64,000 nt of DNA from Zobellella iuensis (GTDB taxonomy: Bacteria > Pseudomonadota > Gammaproteobacteria > Enterobacterales > Aeromonadaceae), in contig NZ_JAERTZ010000026.1 of the NCBI RefSeq assembly GCF_016746085.1, positions 434,001 through 498,000 of the forward strand, given 5' to 3'. Shown one piece after another: positions 53,404 through 61,101 of this stretch. A program made the position numbers and the translations under genes. Every line of letters starts with the position of its first letter. Positions within the stretch are counted from its first letter, which is position 1. Under the pieces are notes generated by a model. That model was not told the DNA's origin, ran no database searches, and saw only the letters and a program-made list of their open reading frames with translations.

Positions 53404-54921
53404 TCATCCGCCCCGGCCGGTATCGGCCCGGGCCGCCCCGGAGCGCTCAATCCTCCCGGAGCGGATAAACAGGACCAGCAGGGTCAGCAGCAACCCCGCC
53501 ATGATGGGCCACAGCAGGCTCCAGGCGTGCGTCAGGCCCGTTTCGCCGAAGGTCATGGGCGCCAGCTCCGCCGTGGCCCGCCAGGGCAGCCACCAGAACA
53601 GCACCAGGCTGACCAGGGTCAGGCCGCCCCAGCCCGCCAGCATCCAGGGGGAATGGCGCCCGCTATTGGCATCCCCCTGCAGGCACCACAGAAAACGCAT
53701 CACCACCAGGGTGGTGGCCAGGGCCCCGGCGCTCATCAGCGCCGGCAGCAGGGAAGGCAGCCCGACGCCCGGCAGATCCGGTACCAACACCGACTTCATC
53801 GCCAGCTTGGCCACGGCCCCGCTGGTCAGGGGCAGGCCCGCCAGGGACAGCCCCGGCAGCGCCACCAGCAGCCACCACAGCGCCTGCCCGCTCCGGTGCA
53901 CCGGCCGTGGCAGGCCGGTGGCAAGAAAGAGGGCGCCCTTGGCCAGGCCATGGTGCAGGGCATAGAGGCCGATCACCGGCACCATGGCCGCCGCCTGCCC
54001 GGGAGCCGCCACGGCGGCCCCCACCAGCAGGGTCATCAGCCCCATCTGGCTGATGCTGGAATAGGCCAGTATGGTCTTGGGCGCCTGCTGCATCAGCCCC
54101 AGCAGGGCGCCGCCGAGGGCGCCGACCGCCCCCGCCAGCACCAACCCCCGGCCGAGGGCCTCCTGGCCGGGCAACCCCAGGGGCAGCAGCAGCACCCAGC
54201 CCAGCAGCCCGGCCTTGATCATGGCCCCGCTCAGCACGGCGCTGGCCGGGGTGGGTGCCACCGGATGGGCCAGGGGCAGCCAGAAATGCAGCAGCGGCAA
54301 CCCGGCCTTGACCCCGAAGCCCAACAGCAACAGCAGAAAGATGAAGCCGCCCCGCTCCGCGGCCGCCACCGCCGGGGCCAGCTCGGCCAGCATCATGCTG
54401 CCCGCCCGCTGGGCCGCCAGCAGCAGCCCGGCCAGCAGCAGCATCTCCCCCAGCAGCGCCATCACCAGGTAGACCTTGCCGGCAAACAGCGCCCTGGGAG
54501 TCTGGTCGTGGATCACCAGGCCGTAGCCGGCAAAGGTCATCAGCGCGAAGAAGGAGTAGAAGCTCGCCAGATCCAGCGACACCATCAGGCCCAGGTTACC
54601 GGTGAGCGTCAGGGCCCACAGCAGGTAGAAGCGACGGCGGCGCCGCTTCAGGTAGCCCACCGCGTAGAGCCCGGCCGCCAGCCACAACGCCGCCGCCGCC
54701 AGCAGCAGCAGGCGGCGCAGATCGTCCAGCCCCCAGAGGGCGCCGGTCAGCAGATAGGGCAGGGAAAGGGAGACGGGCCCCTCGTAGGCCAGGGCCAGCA
54801 GCAAGCCCGGCAGCGGCATCAGTACCAGCCCCAGCCGCCAGGCCAGGCCGCTTCTGGTCAGGCCGGCCAGGGGCAGCAGGCCCAGGGGCAGCAGCACGGT
54901 CAGCACCAGCAGGGCGGTCAT
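53404..54921 (-). CDS. Third NuoL/M/N-type subunit of the Mnh-like antiporter
   Basis: 505 residues, about 14 hydrophobic segments. LHFWLPLAHPVAPTPASAVLSG and KAGLLGWVL, with the lysines typical of ND-type proton channels, are present, as is KTILAYSSISQMG. It is a proton-translocating subunit. The ATG at 54921 overlaps the previous stop (ATGA). It ends the nine-gene operon, about 100 bp before copA. Confidence 0.85.
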   Translation of the reverse strand: MTALLVLTVLLPLGLLPLAGLTRSGLAWRLGLVLMPLPGLLLALAYEGPVSLSLPYLLTGALWGLDDLRRLLLLAAAALWLAAGLYAVGYLKRRRRRFYLLWALTLTGNLGLMVSLDLASFYSFFALMTFAGYGLVIHDQTPRALFAGKVYLVMALLGEMLLLAGLLLAAQRAGSMMLAELAPAVAAAERGGFIFLLLLLGFGVKAGLPLLHFWLPLAHPVAPTPASAVLSGAMIKAGLLGWVLLLPLGLPGQEALGRGLVLAGAVGALGGALLGLMQQAPKTILAYSSISQMGLMTLLVGAAVAAPGQAAAMVPVIGLYALHHGLAKGALFLATGLPRPVHRSGQALWWLLVALPGLSLAGLPLTSGAVAKLAMKSVLVPDLPGVGLPSLLPALMSAGALATTLVVMRFLWCLQGDANSGRHSPWMLAGWGGLTLVSLVLFWWLPWRATAELAPMTFGETGLTHAWSLLWPIMAGLLLTLLVLFIRSGRIERSGAARADTGRGG

Positions 54922-56414
54922 GGCAGATACTCCCGCAGGGCGATGAGGCGCGCCCAGCTGAGGGGGCTGAAGGGCGCCGAGGCCAGCACCCCGGCCAGCA
55001 CGGTGAACAGGGCGGTGCACAGGGCCGGCCACAGCAGCCAGCCGCTGGTCTCCAGCCGGCCCCGGCCCCGCTCCTGCGGCCAGTAAGCAGGCGCCGGGCG
55101 AAACCACAGCCGGTGCACTATCGGCAGGAAATAGGCGGCATTGAGCAGGCTGCTGGCGATCAGCACCGGCAGCACCCAGGCCATGCCCGCCGCCAGCGCC
55201 CCCGAGCCCAGCATCCACTTGGTGATAAAGCCCGCCAGGGGCGGCGCCCCCATCATGCCGAAGGCGCCTATGGTAAAGGCGATGCTGGTGCCGGGCATCC
55301 GCCGGCCGGCGCCGTCGAGCTGGTCGATGCGGGTCACCCCCAGGGTTTGCGCGTAGTTGCCGGCACAGAAGAACAGGGTCACCTTCATGATGCCCTGGTG
55401 CAGCAGGTGGACCAGGCCGCCGACGGTGCCCAGGGGACCGAACAGGGCCACCCCCAGTATGATGTAGGACACCTGGCTGACGGTGGAAAAGGCCAGCCGC
55501 CGCTTGAGGTTTTGCTGGAACAGGGCCTGCAGCGAGCCGTACAGCACGGTAAAGGCGGTCAGCCAGGCCAGGGGCTGCAGCAGCCCCAGGGCCTGGCTGA
55601 ACTCGATGCCGTAGATATCGTAGACCACCCGCACTATGCCGAAGGCGCCGGCCTTGACCACCGCCACCGCGTGCAACAGGGCGCTGACCGGCGCCGGCGC
55701 CACCATGGCCCTGGGCAGCCAGCCGTGGAAGGGAAAGATCGCCGCCTTCACCGCCAGGCCGGCGATCAGCAGCACGAAGATCATCGACAGGGTGCCGTAC
55801 AGCGCCGGATCGAGCTCGCGCAGCTGGCCGGTGGCGCGGAAATTCAGATCCCCTACCAGGGCGTGCAGCCAGGCGATGCCCAGCATCAGCACCACGCCGC
55901 CGGACAGGGTATACAGCAGGTAGTTGTTGCCCGCCCGGATGACCTGATCATTGCCCCTGTGCACCACCAGCGGGTAGGTGGACAGGGTCAGCATCTCGTA
56001 AAACAGCAGGAAGGTGAACAGGTTGCCCGCCAGGGCGATGCCCATGGTGCTGGCCACACACAGGCTGAAGAAGCCGAAGAAGCGGCTGCGGTTGGGCGAG
56101 CCCTCCAGGTAACCCACCGCATAGATGGTGGTGAACAGCCAGAGCAGGGCGGACAGGGCGGCGAACATCACCGACAGGCCGTCCGCCTGCAGCACCAGGT
56201 TCACCCCCGGCGCCAGGGGAAAGCTCAGGCCGTAGTCGGTGCCCCGGAACACCCCCAGGGTCATCACCACCACCAGCCCCAGCTTGATCACCGCCGCCAG
56301 CAGGTTGACCAGGATGCGCTTGCCATGGCTCTGCTCCGGCAGCATAAAGATGATCAGCGCCGCCAGCAGCGAGGTCATGATCACCAGCACCGGCATCCAG
56401 GTGGTGAGATTCAC
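54918..56414 (-). CDS. Second NuoL/M/N-type subunit of the Mnh-like antiporter
   Basis: 498 residues from a GTG at 56414 in a GTGA overlap with the preceding gene. About 14 hydrophobic segments. Visible ND motifs include FPFHGWLPRAMVAPAPVSALLHAVAVVKAG and KRRLAFSTVSQVSYIILG. It is a membrane cation/proton-conducting subunit. Three such genes in a row are more than the single MnhD plus MnhA of standard Mrp operons. Confidence 0.86.
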   Translation of the reverse strand: MNLTTWMPVLVIMTSLLAALIIFMLPEQSHGKRILVNLLAAVIKLGLVVVMTLGVFRGTDYGLSFPLAPGVNLVLQADGLSVMFAALSALLWLFTTIYAVGYLEGSPNRSRFFGFFSLCVASTMGIALAGNLFTFLLFYEMLTLSTYPLVVHRGNDQVIRAGNNYLLYTLSGGVVLMLGIAWLHALVGDLNFRATGQLRELDPALYGTLSMIFVLLIAGLAVKAAIFPFHGWLPRAMVAPAPVSALLHAVAVVKAGAFGIVRVVYDIYGIEFSQALGLLQPLAWLTAFTVLYGSLQALFQQNLKRRLAFSTVSQVSYIILGVALFGPLGTVGGLVHLLHQGIMKVTLFFCAGNYAQTLGVTRIDQLDGAGRRMPGTSIAFTIGAFGMMGAPPLAGFITKWMLGSGALAAGMAWVLPVLIASSLLNAAYFLPIVHRLWFRPAPAYWPQERGRGRLETSGWLLWPALCTALFTVLAGVLASAPFSPLSWARLIALREYLP

Positions 56415-57865
56415 GATCCCCCCTCCCCGGCGAAGGGCAGGGCCAGCACCGCCAGCGGCCACTCCGCCGCGAAACCGAGGCCGATGGCCATCAGCGCCAG
56501 CACCATGGGGATCACCTCCAGTCCCCGGGGCGGGTGGTAGAAGGTATCTTCGCCCCCCTTTTCGAGAAAGGAAGCGCGGAAGATGCGGAACAGGTAGAGC
56601 GCCGACAGCAGCCCCCCCGCCACCAGCAGCAGTATCCACCACCACTGGCCGCTGCGGATGCTGGCCTGCAGCAGCAGCCACTTGGCGACGAAGCCGCCGG
56701 AAGGCGGCAGCCCCATCAAGGACACCGCCGCCAGGCCGAAGGAAAACAGCGAAAAGGGCAGGAAGCGGCTCACCCCGGCCAGGGCGTCCACCCGCGGGCT
56801 GCCCACCGCCAGGATCAGGTTGCCCGCCGCCAGGAACATGGCCGCCTTGGCCAGGGCATGGCTCAGCAGGTGCAGCATGACCCCCTGGCGGGCCAGTTCG
56901 GCCGTTTCTCCGCCCTGGCTCAGGGGAAACAACAGGAAGAGATAGCCTATCTGGGCCACCGAGGAATAGGCCACCACCATCTTCAGCCGCGCCTGGCGCA
57001 GCGCCAGCCAGCCGCCCACCAGCACCCCGCCGGCGCCCAGGGCCCCCAGGGCCTGGGCCAGCCACCAGCCGGCGGCGCCCTCCCCCAGCCCCCACCACAG
57101 GCGGGCGAAGACATAGAACGAGGCCTTCACCACCAGCGCCGACAGCAGGGCACTGACCGGCGACTTGGCGATGCCGTGGGCCGGAGGCAGCCAGAAATGC
57201 AGCGGAAACAGGGCGGTCTTGAACGCCAGGCCGGCGGCGGCGAGCAGGATCACCAGCAGCGGCGGCGGCTGCTCGGCGGCGAGCGCCGCCAGGCCGGACA
57301 GGGACAGGGTGCCATAACCGCCGTAGAGCAACGCCACCGCCAGCAGATAGCCCAGGGAGCCCAGCAGGGCGGCAAACAGATAGCGCAAGGCGGCGCGCAG
57401 CGCCCCGGCCTCCCCGCCCAGGGCCACCAGCCCCACCGCCGCCAGGGTGATGAGCTCCAGCCCCACATAGAGGTTGAACAGATCCCCCGCCAGCCAGACC
57501 CCGTTCAGTCCGGCCCACAGAAACCAGAACAAAGGCCAGAAATAACGCGGGTCCCCCTTGGCGGCATCCAGGTAAACCCCCGCGTGCAGGGCGGCGGCCG
57601 AAGCCACCAGGGCGGTGAACAGCACAAAGGTCACCGCCATGCCGTCCACCCTGAGCTCTATTCCCAGGGGGGCCGGCCAGCCGCCCAGGGCATAATACTG
57701 CCCCCCCTCCCGGGCGACGGTCAGCCACAGGCCGACGGACACCAGCGCCTGCAGCAGTATTCCGGCCCAACAGAGCCAGTAGCCCCGGCGAAAATCCACC
57801 AGCACGGACATCACCGCCCAGGCCAGGGGGGTGAACAGCAAACCGGGGATCAGCAGCGCCAGCAT
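56411..57865 (-). CDS. mnhD: MnhD-like NuoL/M/N-type antiporter subunit
   Basis: 484 residues from the ATG at 57865, overlapping the mnhC stop by one base. FPLHFWLPPAHGIAKSPVSALLSALVVKA and KMVVAYSSVAQIGYLFL are MnhD/NuoM-type motifs. It directly follows mnhC, the place of MnhD in Mrp operons, so it is the best candidate for the true D subunit. Confidence 0.9.
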   Translation of the reverse strand: MLALLIPGLLFTPLAWAVMSVLVDFRRGYWLCWAGILLQALVSVGLWLTVAREGGQYYALGGWPAPLGIELRVDGMAVTFVLFTALVASAAALHAGVYLDAAKGDPRYFWPLFWFLWAGLNGVWLAGDLFNLYVGLELITLAAVGLVALGGEAGALRAALRYLFAALLGSLGYLLAVALLYGGYGTLSLSGLAALAAEQPPPLLVILLAAAGLAFKTALFPLHFWLPPAHGIAKSPVSALLSALVVKASFYVFARLWWGLGEGAAGWWLAQALGALGAGGVLVGGWLALRQARLKMVVAYSSVAQIGYLFLLFPLSQGGETAELARQGVMLHLLSHALAKAAMFLAAGNLILAVGSPRVDALAGVSRFLPFSLFSFGLAAVSLMGLPPSGGFVAKWLLLQASIRSGQWWWILLLVAGGLLSALYLFRIFRASFLEKGGEDTFYHPPRGLEVIPMVLALMAIGLGFAAEWPLAVLALPFAGEGGS

Positions 57866-58167
57866 CAGGAGTCGGGCCCTCGGCCCAGGCTCGTGTGCCC
57901 GCTCAGGTGGTACCAGCGCCGGATCAGCACCAGCGCCAGGGCGGTGGCCGCCAAGGCCACCACTATGCCGGTCAGCACCAGTGCCTGGGGCACGGGATCG
58001 GCCAGGCCCTCGGGCTGGGCCAGGCCGACCAGCAGCAGGAAGGTGCCCGAGCCCATCAGGTTGAAGGCCATCAGCCGCCGCAGCAGGTGGCGGCAGAGCA
58101 GCAATCCCGCCAGCCCGATGCCGCACAGGGCCACCGCGGCCAGCACATAGAGTTGCACCTGCATCAT
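57865..58167 (-). CDS. mnhC: MnhC, NuoK-like antiporter subunit
   Basis: 100 residues with three transmembrane helices. LMAFNLMGSGTFLLLVGLA and DPVPQALVLTGIVVALAATALALVL are MnhC/NuoK motifs. The first of two adjacent ATGs overlaps the mnhB stop (ATGATG). Confidence 0.93.
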   Translation of the reverse strand: MMQVQLYVLAAVALCGIGLAGLLLCRHLLRRLMAFNLMGSGTFLLLVGLAQPEGLADPVPQALVLTGIVVALAATALALVLIRRWYHLSGHTSLGRGPDS

Positions 58168-58850
58168 GGCTTCTCCCCCCGGTCGGCGGCGGACGGTTGC
58201 GCCGGCGCCACCGCGAACAGCCCCACCAGTACCATGGCGATGGACAGGGTGAGCATGGCCTCGATCAGCAGGATAAGCCCGCCGGCCCAGGCGGGCGGAT
58301 AGGCCAGGAAGGCGTCCCCGCGCACCGCCCCCATCACCGCCACCAGCAGGAAAACGGCGAAGCCGACCACCAGCCCCAGCCGCAGCATCGGCCCCGGCCG
58401 CAAAAAGGGCAGCGGCACCCCGCCCAGGCGCAGCAGCACCCCGGTGGCGCCCAGCACGGAGCCGGCCTGGAAGGCGCCGCCGGGACGGTCGCTGCCCGCC
58501 CACAGCAGGTAGGCGGCCAGCACCAGCAGCAAGGGCACGAACCAGCGCATCAGCGCCCGCAGCAGGGGATCCCGGGTGTGCAGTTCCCGCGCCTCCATGG
58601 GCGCCACCGCGCGCATGGACAGGCCGGCCAGCCCCGCCACCATCAGCACCCCTATCTCCAGCAGGGTGTCGTAGCTGCGAAAATTCAGCAGCACGGCGGT
58701 CACGGCATGGTCCACGCCGCTGTCCGGCAGCCGTTCGGCCACCCGCAGGCGCAGCTCCACCGCCGCCTCCCGGGCCAGCAGCTGCCAGGCGGTGTGCCCC
58801 AGGGCCCCGGTCAGCGCCAGGCTGGACAACAGCACCAGCACCGCCTTCAT
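58164..58850 (-). CDS. mnhB: MnhB-like subunit with an N-terminal MbhE-type extension
   Basis: 228 residues, longer than ordinary MnhB (about 140). Residues about 1-85, with VDHAVTAVLLNFRSYDTLLEIGVLMVAGLAGL, resemble the C-terminal end of MrpA or MbhE. Residues about 95-215, with RWFVPLLLVLAAYLLWAGSDRPGGAFQAG, are MnhB. It therefore looks like a fusion that replaces part of the missing MnhA tail. It overlaps its neighbours by four bases on each side. Confidence 0.88.
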   Translation of the reverse strand: MKAVLVLLSSLALTGALGHTAWQLLAREAAVELRLRVAERLPDSGVDHAVTAVLLNFRSYDTLLEIGVLMVAGLAGLSMRAVAPMEARELHTRDPLLRALMRWFVPLLLVLAAYLLWAGSDRPGGAFQAGSVLGATGVLLRLGGVPLPFLRPGPMLRLGLVVGFAVFLLVAVMGAVRGDAFLAYPPAWAGGLILLIEAMLTLSIAMVLVGLFAVAPAQPSAADRGEKP

Positions 58851-59125
58851 CTGTCCTCCTCGCCCGGGGGCGCCCTGTCGCCGGCGCGGGGCTCCCGGAA
58901 ATGACTCACCGCATCCAGCAGCAGGACCCCGGTCAGGCCGGCGCCGAGGGCCGCCTCGACCAGGGCGATATCGGGGGCATGGAGCCGCACCCAGGCCAGG
59001 GCCATCAGCAGGCCGAAGGCCATGAACATCACCACGGCGCGGAACAGATCCGGCGACAACAGAGTGCCCAGGGCGGTCAGCAGCAGGGCGATGACCAGCA
59101 GCAGATCCGGCAACAGTTCAATCAT
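58847..59125 (-). CDS. DUF4040-type small antiporter subunit (MbhD-like)
   Basis: 92 residues with three hydrophobic helices and APDIALVEAALGAGLTGVLLLDA, the DUF4040 signature otherwise found inside MrpA or as MbhD. It is a separate gene here, overlapping mnhG by eight bases and mnhB by four. Confidence 0.87.
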   Translation of the reverse strand: MIELLPDLLLVIALLLTALGTLLSPDLFRAVVMFMAFGLLMALAWVRLHAPDIALVEAALGAGLTGVLLLDAVSHFREPRAGDRAPPGEEDR

Positions 59126-59420
59126 GGTGTTCCTCCTCGTCGGCCCGAGGCCGCACCGCCAGCGCCACCAGGTGGGCGGCGGTGGCGCTGGCCGCCAGCG
59201 CCAGCAGCCAGATCAACACCAGCTTGGCCGCTCCCGCCAGCGAAGCGGCAAAGGGCAGCAACCCCAGGATGATCAGGCCCAGCCCCAGGTTGTCCACCTT
59301 GGTCAGGGCATGGATGCGGCTCAGGGTATCGGGAAAGCGGAACAGGCCCAGGGTACCGACGGCGTAGAAGAAGCACCCCGCCAACAGCAGCAGGCTCTGC
59401 ACCAGTTCAAGGGGCGTCAT
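59118..59420 (-). CDS. mnhG: MnhG antiporter subunit
   Basis: 100 residues. GTLGLFRFPDTLSRIHALTKVDNLGLGLIILGLL is the clear MnhG/PhaG motif, with three helices. The ATG at 59420 overlaps mnhF by 14 bases; the open frame farther upstream is not family-like. Confidence 0.93.
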   Translation of the reverse strand: MTPLELVQSLLLLAGCFFYAVGTLGLFRFPDTLSRIHALTKVDNLGLGLIILGLLPFAASLAGAAKLVLIWLLALAASATAAHLVALAVRPRADEEEHHD

Positions 59421-59709
59421 GGTCTCGTCCTCCCTCCTTGCCGTCCCGCCCGCTGTCGATGCGCACCACCCGGGTGACAAAGGCCACGGTGGCCAGTATG
59501 GCCAGCACCGCCAGCACCAGGGCCACGTCCCGCAGGGCCGGCTCCTGCATGGACTCAGCCAGCACCAGAAGCAGGCCGATGCCGGTGGTGCCGAACAACT
59601 GGGCCGCCAGCATGCGATCCGCCGCCGCCGGCCCCCGCCACACCCGCCACAGGCCGAGCAGCAGGCTCAGCAGCAACAGGCCGGCCACCAGGGACAGCAC
59701 CGCCGCCAT
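59407..59709 (-). CDS. mnhF: MnhF antiporter subunit
   Basis: 100 residues. RVWRGPAAADRMLAAQLFGTTGIGLLLVL and a third helix LVLAVLAILATVAFVTRVV are MnhF/PhaF features. The ATG at 59709 overlaps the mnhE stop by one base. Confidence 0.92.
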   Translation of the reverse strand: MAAVLSLVAGLLLLSLLLGLWRVWRGPAAADRMLAAQLFGTTGIGLLLVLAESMQEPALRDVALVLAVLAILATVAFVTRVVRIDSGRDGKEGGRDHDAP

Positions 59710-60173
59710 CAGGGCCAGTCCCCCGGCAGTTCGAACAGCAGGGCGACATGGCGCTCGGCGTCCCGCAGCGAGGCCGCCACCGGCATGCCCAGATCCAGGC
59801 AATGCAGCTCGAGGCCGCGCTCATGCAGCCGCACCGACAGGGTGCCCGGCAGCAGGCTCAGCACGTTGGCCAACAGCCAGCGCGGGCTCCCCGGGGGCAG
59901 ACGCAGCGGCAGAGTCCGGATACCGGGATCGACCGGCAGGGAAGGCAGCAGCAACCGGCGCGCCACGTCGAGCCCGGCGGCCATCGAGCGGGTAACGAAG
60001 AAAAAAAGAAAGCGGGGAAGCCGGCGCAGGCGGATGCGGTACCCGCCCGGTGGGAAGAGCCCGGCGGTCAGCAGGGCCACCGCCAGCGCGACCGCCAGCC
60101 CCAGGGCAAGGGCGGAGATCTCGCCCTCGGTCAGCACCCACCAGAGTATCGCCAGCGCCAGGAAACGAACCAT
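59709..60173 (-). CDS. mnhE: MnhE antiporter subunit
   Basis: 154 residues. Two N-terminal hydrophobic segments are followed by a soluble domain with LANVLSLLPGTLSVRL and ELHCLDLG, as in MnhE/PhaE. It starts the nine-gene operon with an AAGGA ribosome site. The region upstream is A/T-rich and holds the probable promoter. Confidence 0.92.
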   Translation of the reverse strand: MVRFLALAILWWVLTEGEISALALGLAVALAVALLTAGLFPPGGYRIRLRRLPRFLFFFVTRSMAAGLDVARRLLLPSLPVDPGIRTLPLRLPPGSPRWLLANVLSLLPGTLSVRLHERGLELHCLDLGMPVAASLRDAERHVALLFELPGDWP

Positions 60174-60264
60174 AACCGTCCTTTACGTAATTGATTCTGT
60201 TATAAAAGACTATAGGACACCGGGGCCGGGTGCAGGCAGGTTTCGCTTTCTCGGGTGGCCGGAT

Positions 60265-60287
60265 GGCGGCCGGGCTGGCCGGCCGCC
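60265..60287. terminator. GC-rich hairpin after cueR
   Basis: GGCGGCCGG (60265-60273) pairs with CCGGCCGCC (60279-60287) eight bases after the cueR stop. There is no T-run, so it may be a terminator or only an RNA-stabilising stem. Confidence 0.5.
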
Positions 60288-60294
60288 CTCGGTG

Positions 60295-60699
60295 TTACGG
60301 CTGTTCGTTCGCGGGGGCGGAGAGCTGTTCCAGAATGGCGCAGTCGGGGTGCTCATCGCCCGGGCAGGCGGCGATCAGTTGTTCCAGGGTGGTTTTCATG
60401 GCGGCCAGCTCCCGCATCTTTTCCTCCACCTCCGCCAGGTGCTGCTCGGCCAGCTCGCGTACCGCCCGGCTGGCCCGGTGCGGATCCCGCCGCAGCCGGA
60501 GCAGGTCTTCAATCTGGCGGATGGAAAAGCCCAGCAGCCGCGCCTGGCGGATGAACTTGAGCTCCTCGACGCTGTGCCGATCGTATTGCCGGTAGCCGGA
60601 CTCGGTGCGGGCCGCCGGCCTGAGCAGACCGCTCTGTTCATAGTGGCGGATCATCTTGGCCGACACCCCGGCCCGCCGCGCCGCCTCTCCGATATTCAT
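60295..60699 (-). CDS. cueR: MerR-family copper regulator CueR
   Basis: 134 residues from the ATG at 60699 with GGAGG eight bases before it. N-terminal winged helix MNIGEAARRAGVSAKMIRHYEQ, dimer helix, and the metal loop CPGDEHPDC, whose Cys-x7-Cys spacing matches CueR and not zinc or mercury sensors. It should activate the copA and copZ promoters, both of which contain matching dyads. Confidence 0.93.
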   Translation of the reverse strand: MNIGEAARRAGVSAKMIRHYEQSGLLRPAARTESGYRQYDRHSVEELKFIRQARLLGFSIRQIEDLLRLRRDPHRASRAVRELAEQHLAEVEEKMRELAAMKTTLEQLIAACPGDEHPDCAILEQLSAPANEQP

Positions 60700-60739
60700 G
60701 GGAACCTCCGTAGTGCCATCATCCGGTATTGTGCCCCGT

Positions 60740-60803
60740 CCCTGGATGCCCGCCTGCGCGGGCATGACGGTGCGGTGTCACTCCCGCGAAGGCGGGAGTC
60801 CAT
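60740..60803. repeat. Pair of REP-like palindromes
   Basis: TGGATGCCCGCCTGCGCGGG with CATGACG (60740-60770), and CACTCCCGCGAAGGCGGGAG (60779-60798), lie back to back between cueR and copZ. They are the same two repeat types found near 22.6-22.8 kb. Confidence 0.8.
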
Positions 60804-60836
60804 GGCGCACCGCGGTTAAAAAGATGTCCGCCCGGC

Positions 60837-61028
60837 TCAGGCCGGCGGGTAGCCGGCTTCCACCAGGGCCTCGATCACCTCGTCCCGACCGATGGCGCTC
60901 GCCACCTGCAAGCGATGCGCCGCCAGGTCGAATTCCAGCACGCAGCCCGGGTCCAGCTCTTTCAGCGCCCGGCTGATGGCGCCGGTGCAATGGCCGCAGC
61001 TCATGTCGGGCAGGGTAAAGGTCAGCAT
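60837..61028 (-). CDS. copZ: Copper chaperone CopZ
   Basis: 63 residues, a single HMA domain with the metal-binding MSCGHC motif (Cys11, Cys14) near the N-terminus. It carries Cu(I) in the cytosol and delivers it to CopA. GAGGAGAG precedes the ATG. A CueR-type promoter lies directly upstream. Confidence 0.93.
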   Translation of the reverse strand: MLTFTLPDMSCGHCTGAISRALKELDPGCVLEFDLAAHRLQVASAIGRDEVIEALVEAGYPPA

Positions 61029-61063
61029 CGCTCTCTCCTCGTGTTTGGTTGCTTCACCCCCTT

Positions 61064-61094
61064 ACTTTCAACCTTACCACAAGGGCAAGGTCAA
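61064..61094 (-). promoter_or_regulatory. CueR-controlled copZ promoter
   Basis: On the minus strand -35 TTGACC (61089-61094), a 19-bp spacer and a weak -10 GAAAGT (61064-61069). The spacer contains the dyad ACCTTGCC and GGTAAGGT (plus-strand 61071-61091). It begins only eight bases after the cusA stop, and has the same layout as the copA promoter. Confidence 0.85.
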
Positions 61095-61101
61095 GCCCTT
61101 T

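Noticed and set aside
51349-55086. A 1245-codon open frame on the plus strand
   Set aside because: It lies opposite copA and the antiporter genes, and its translation is a low-complexity Gln/Gly/His/Pro-rich sequence typical of GC-rich shadow frames.
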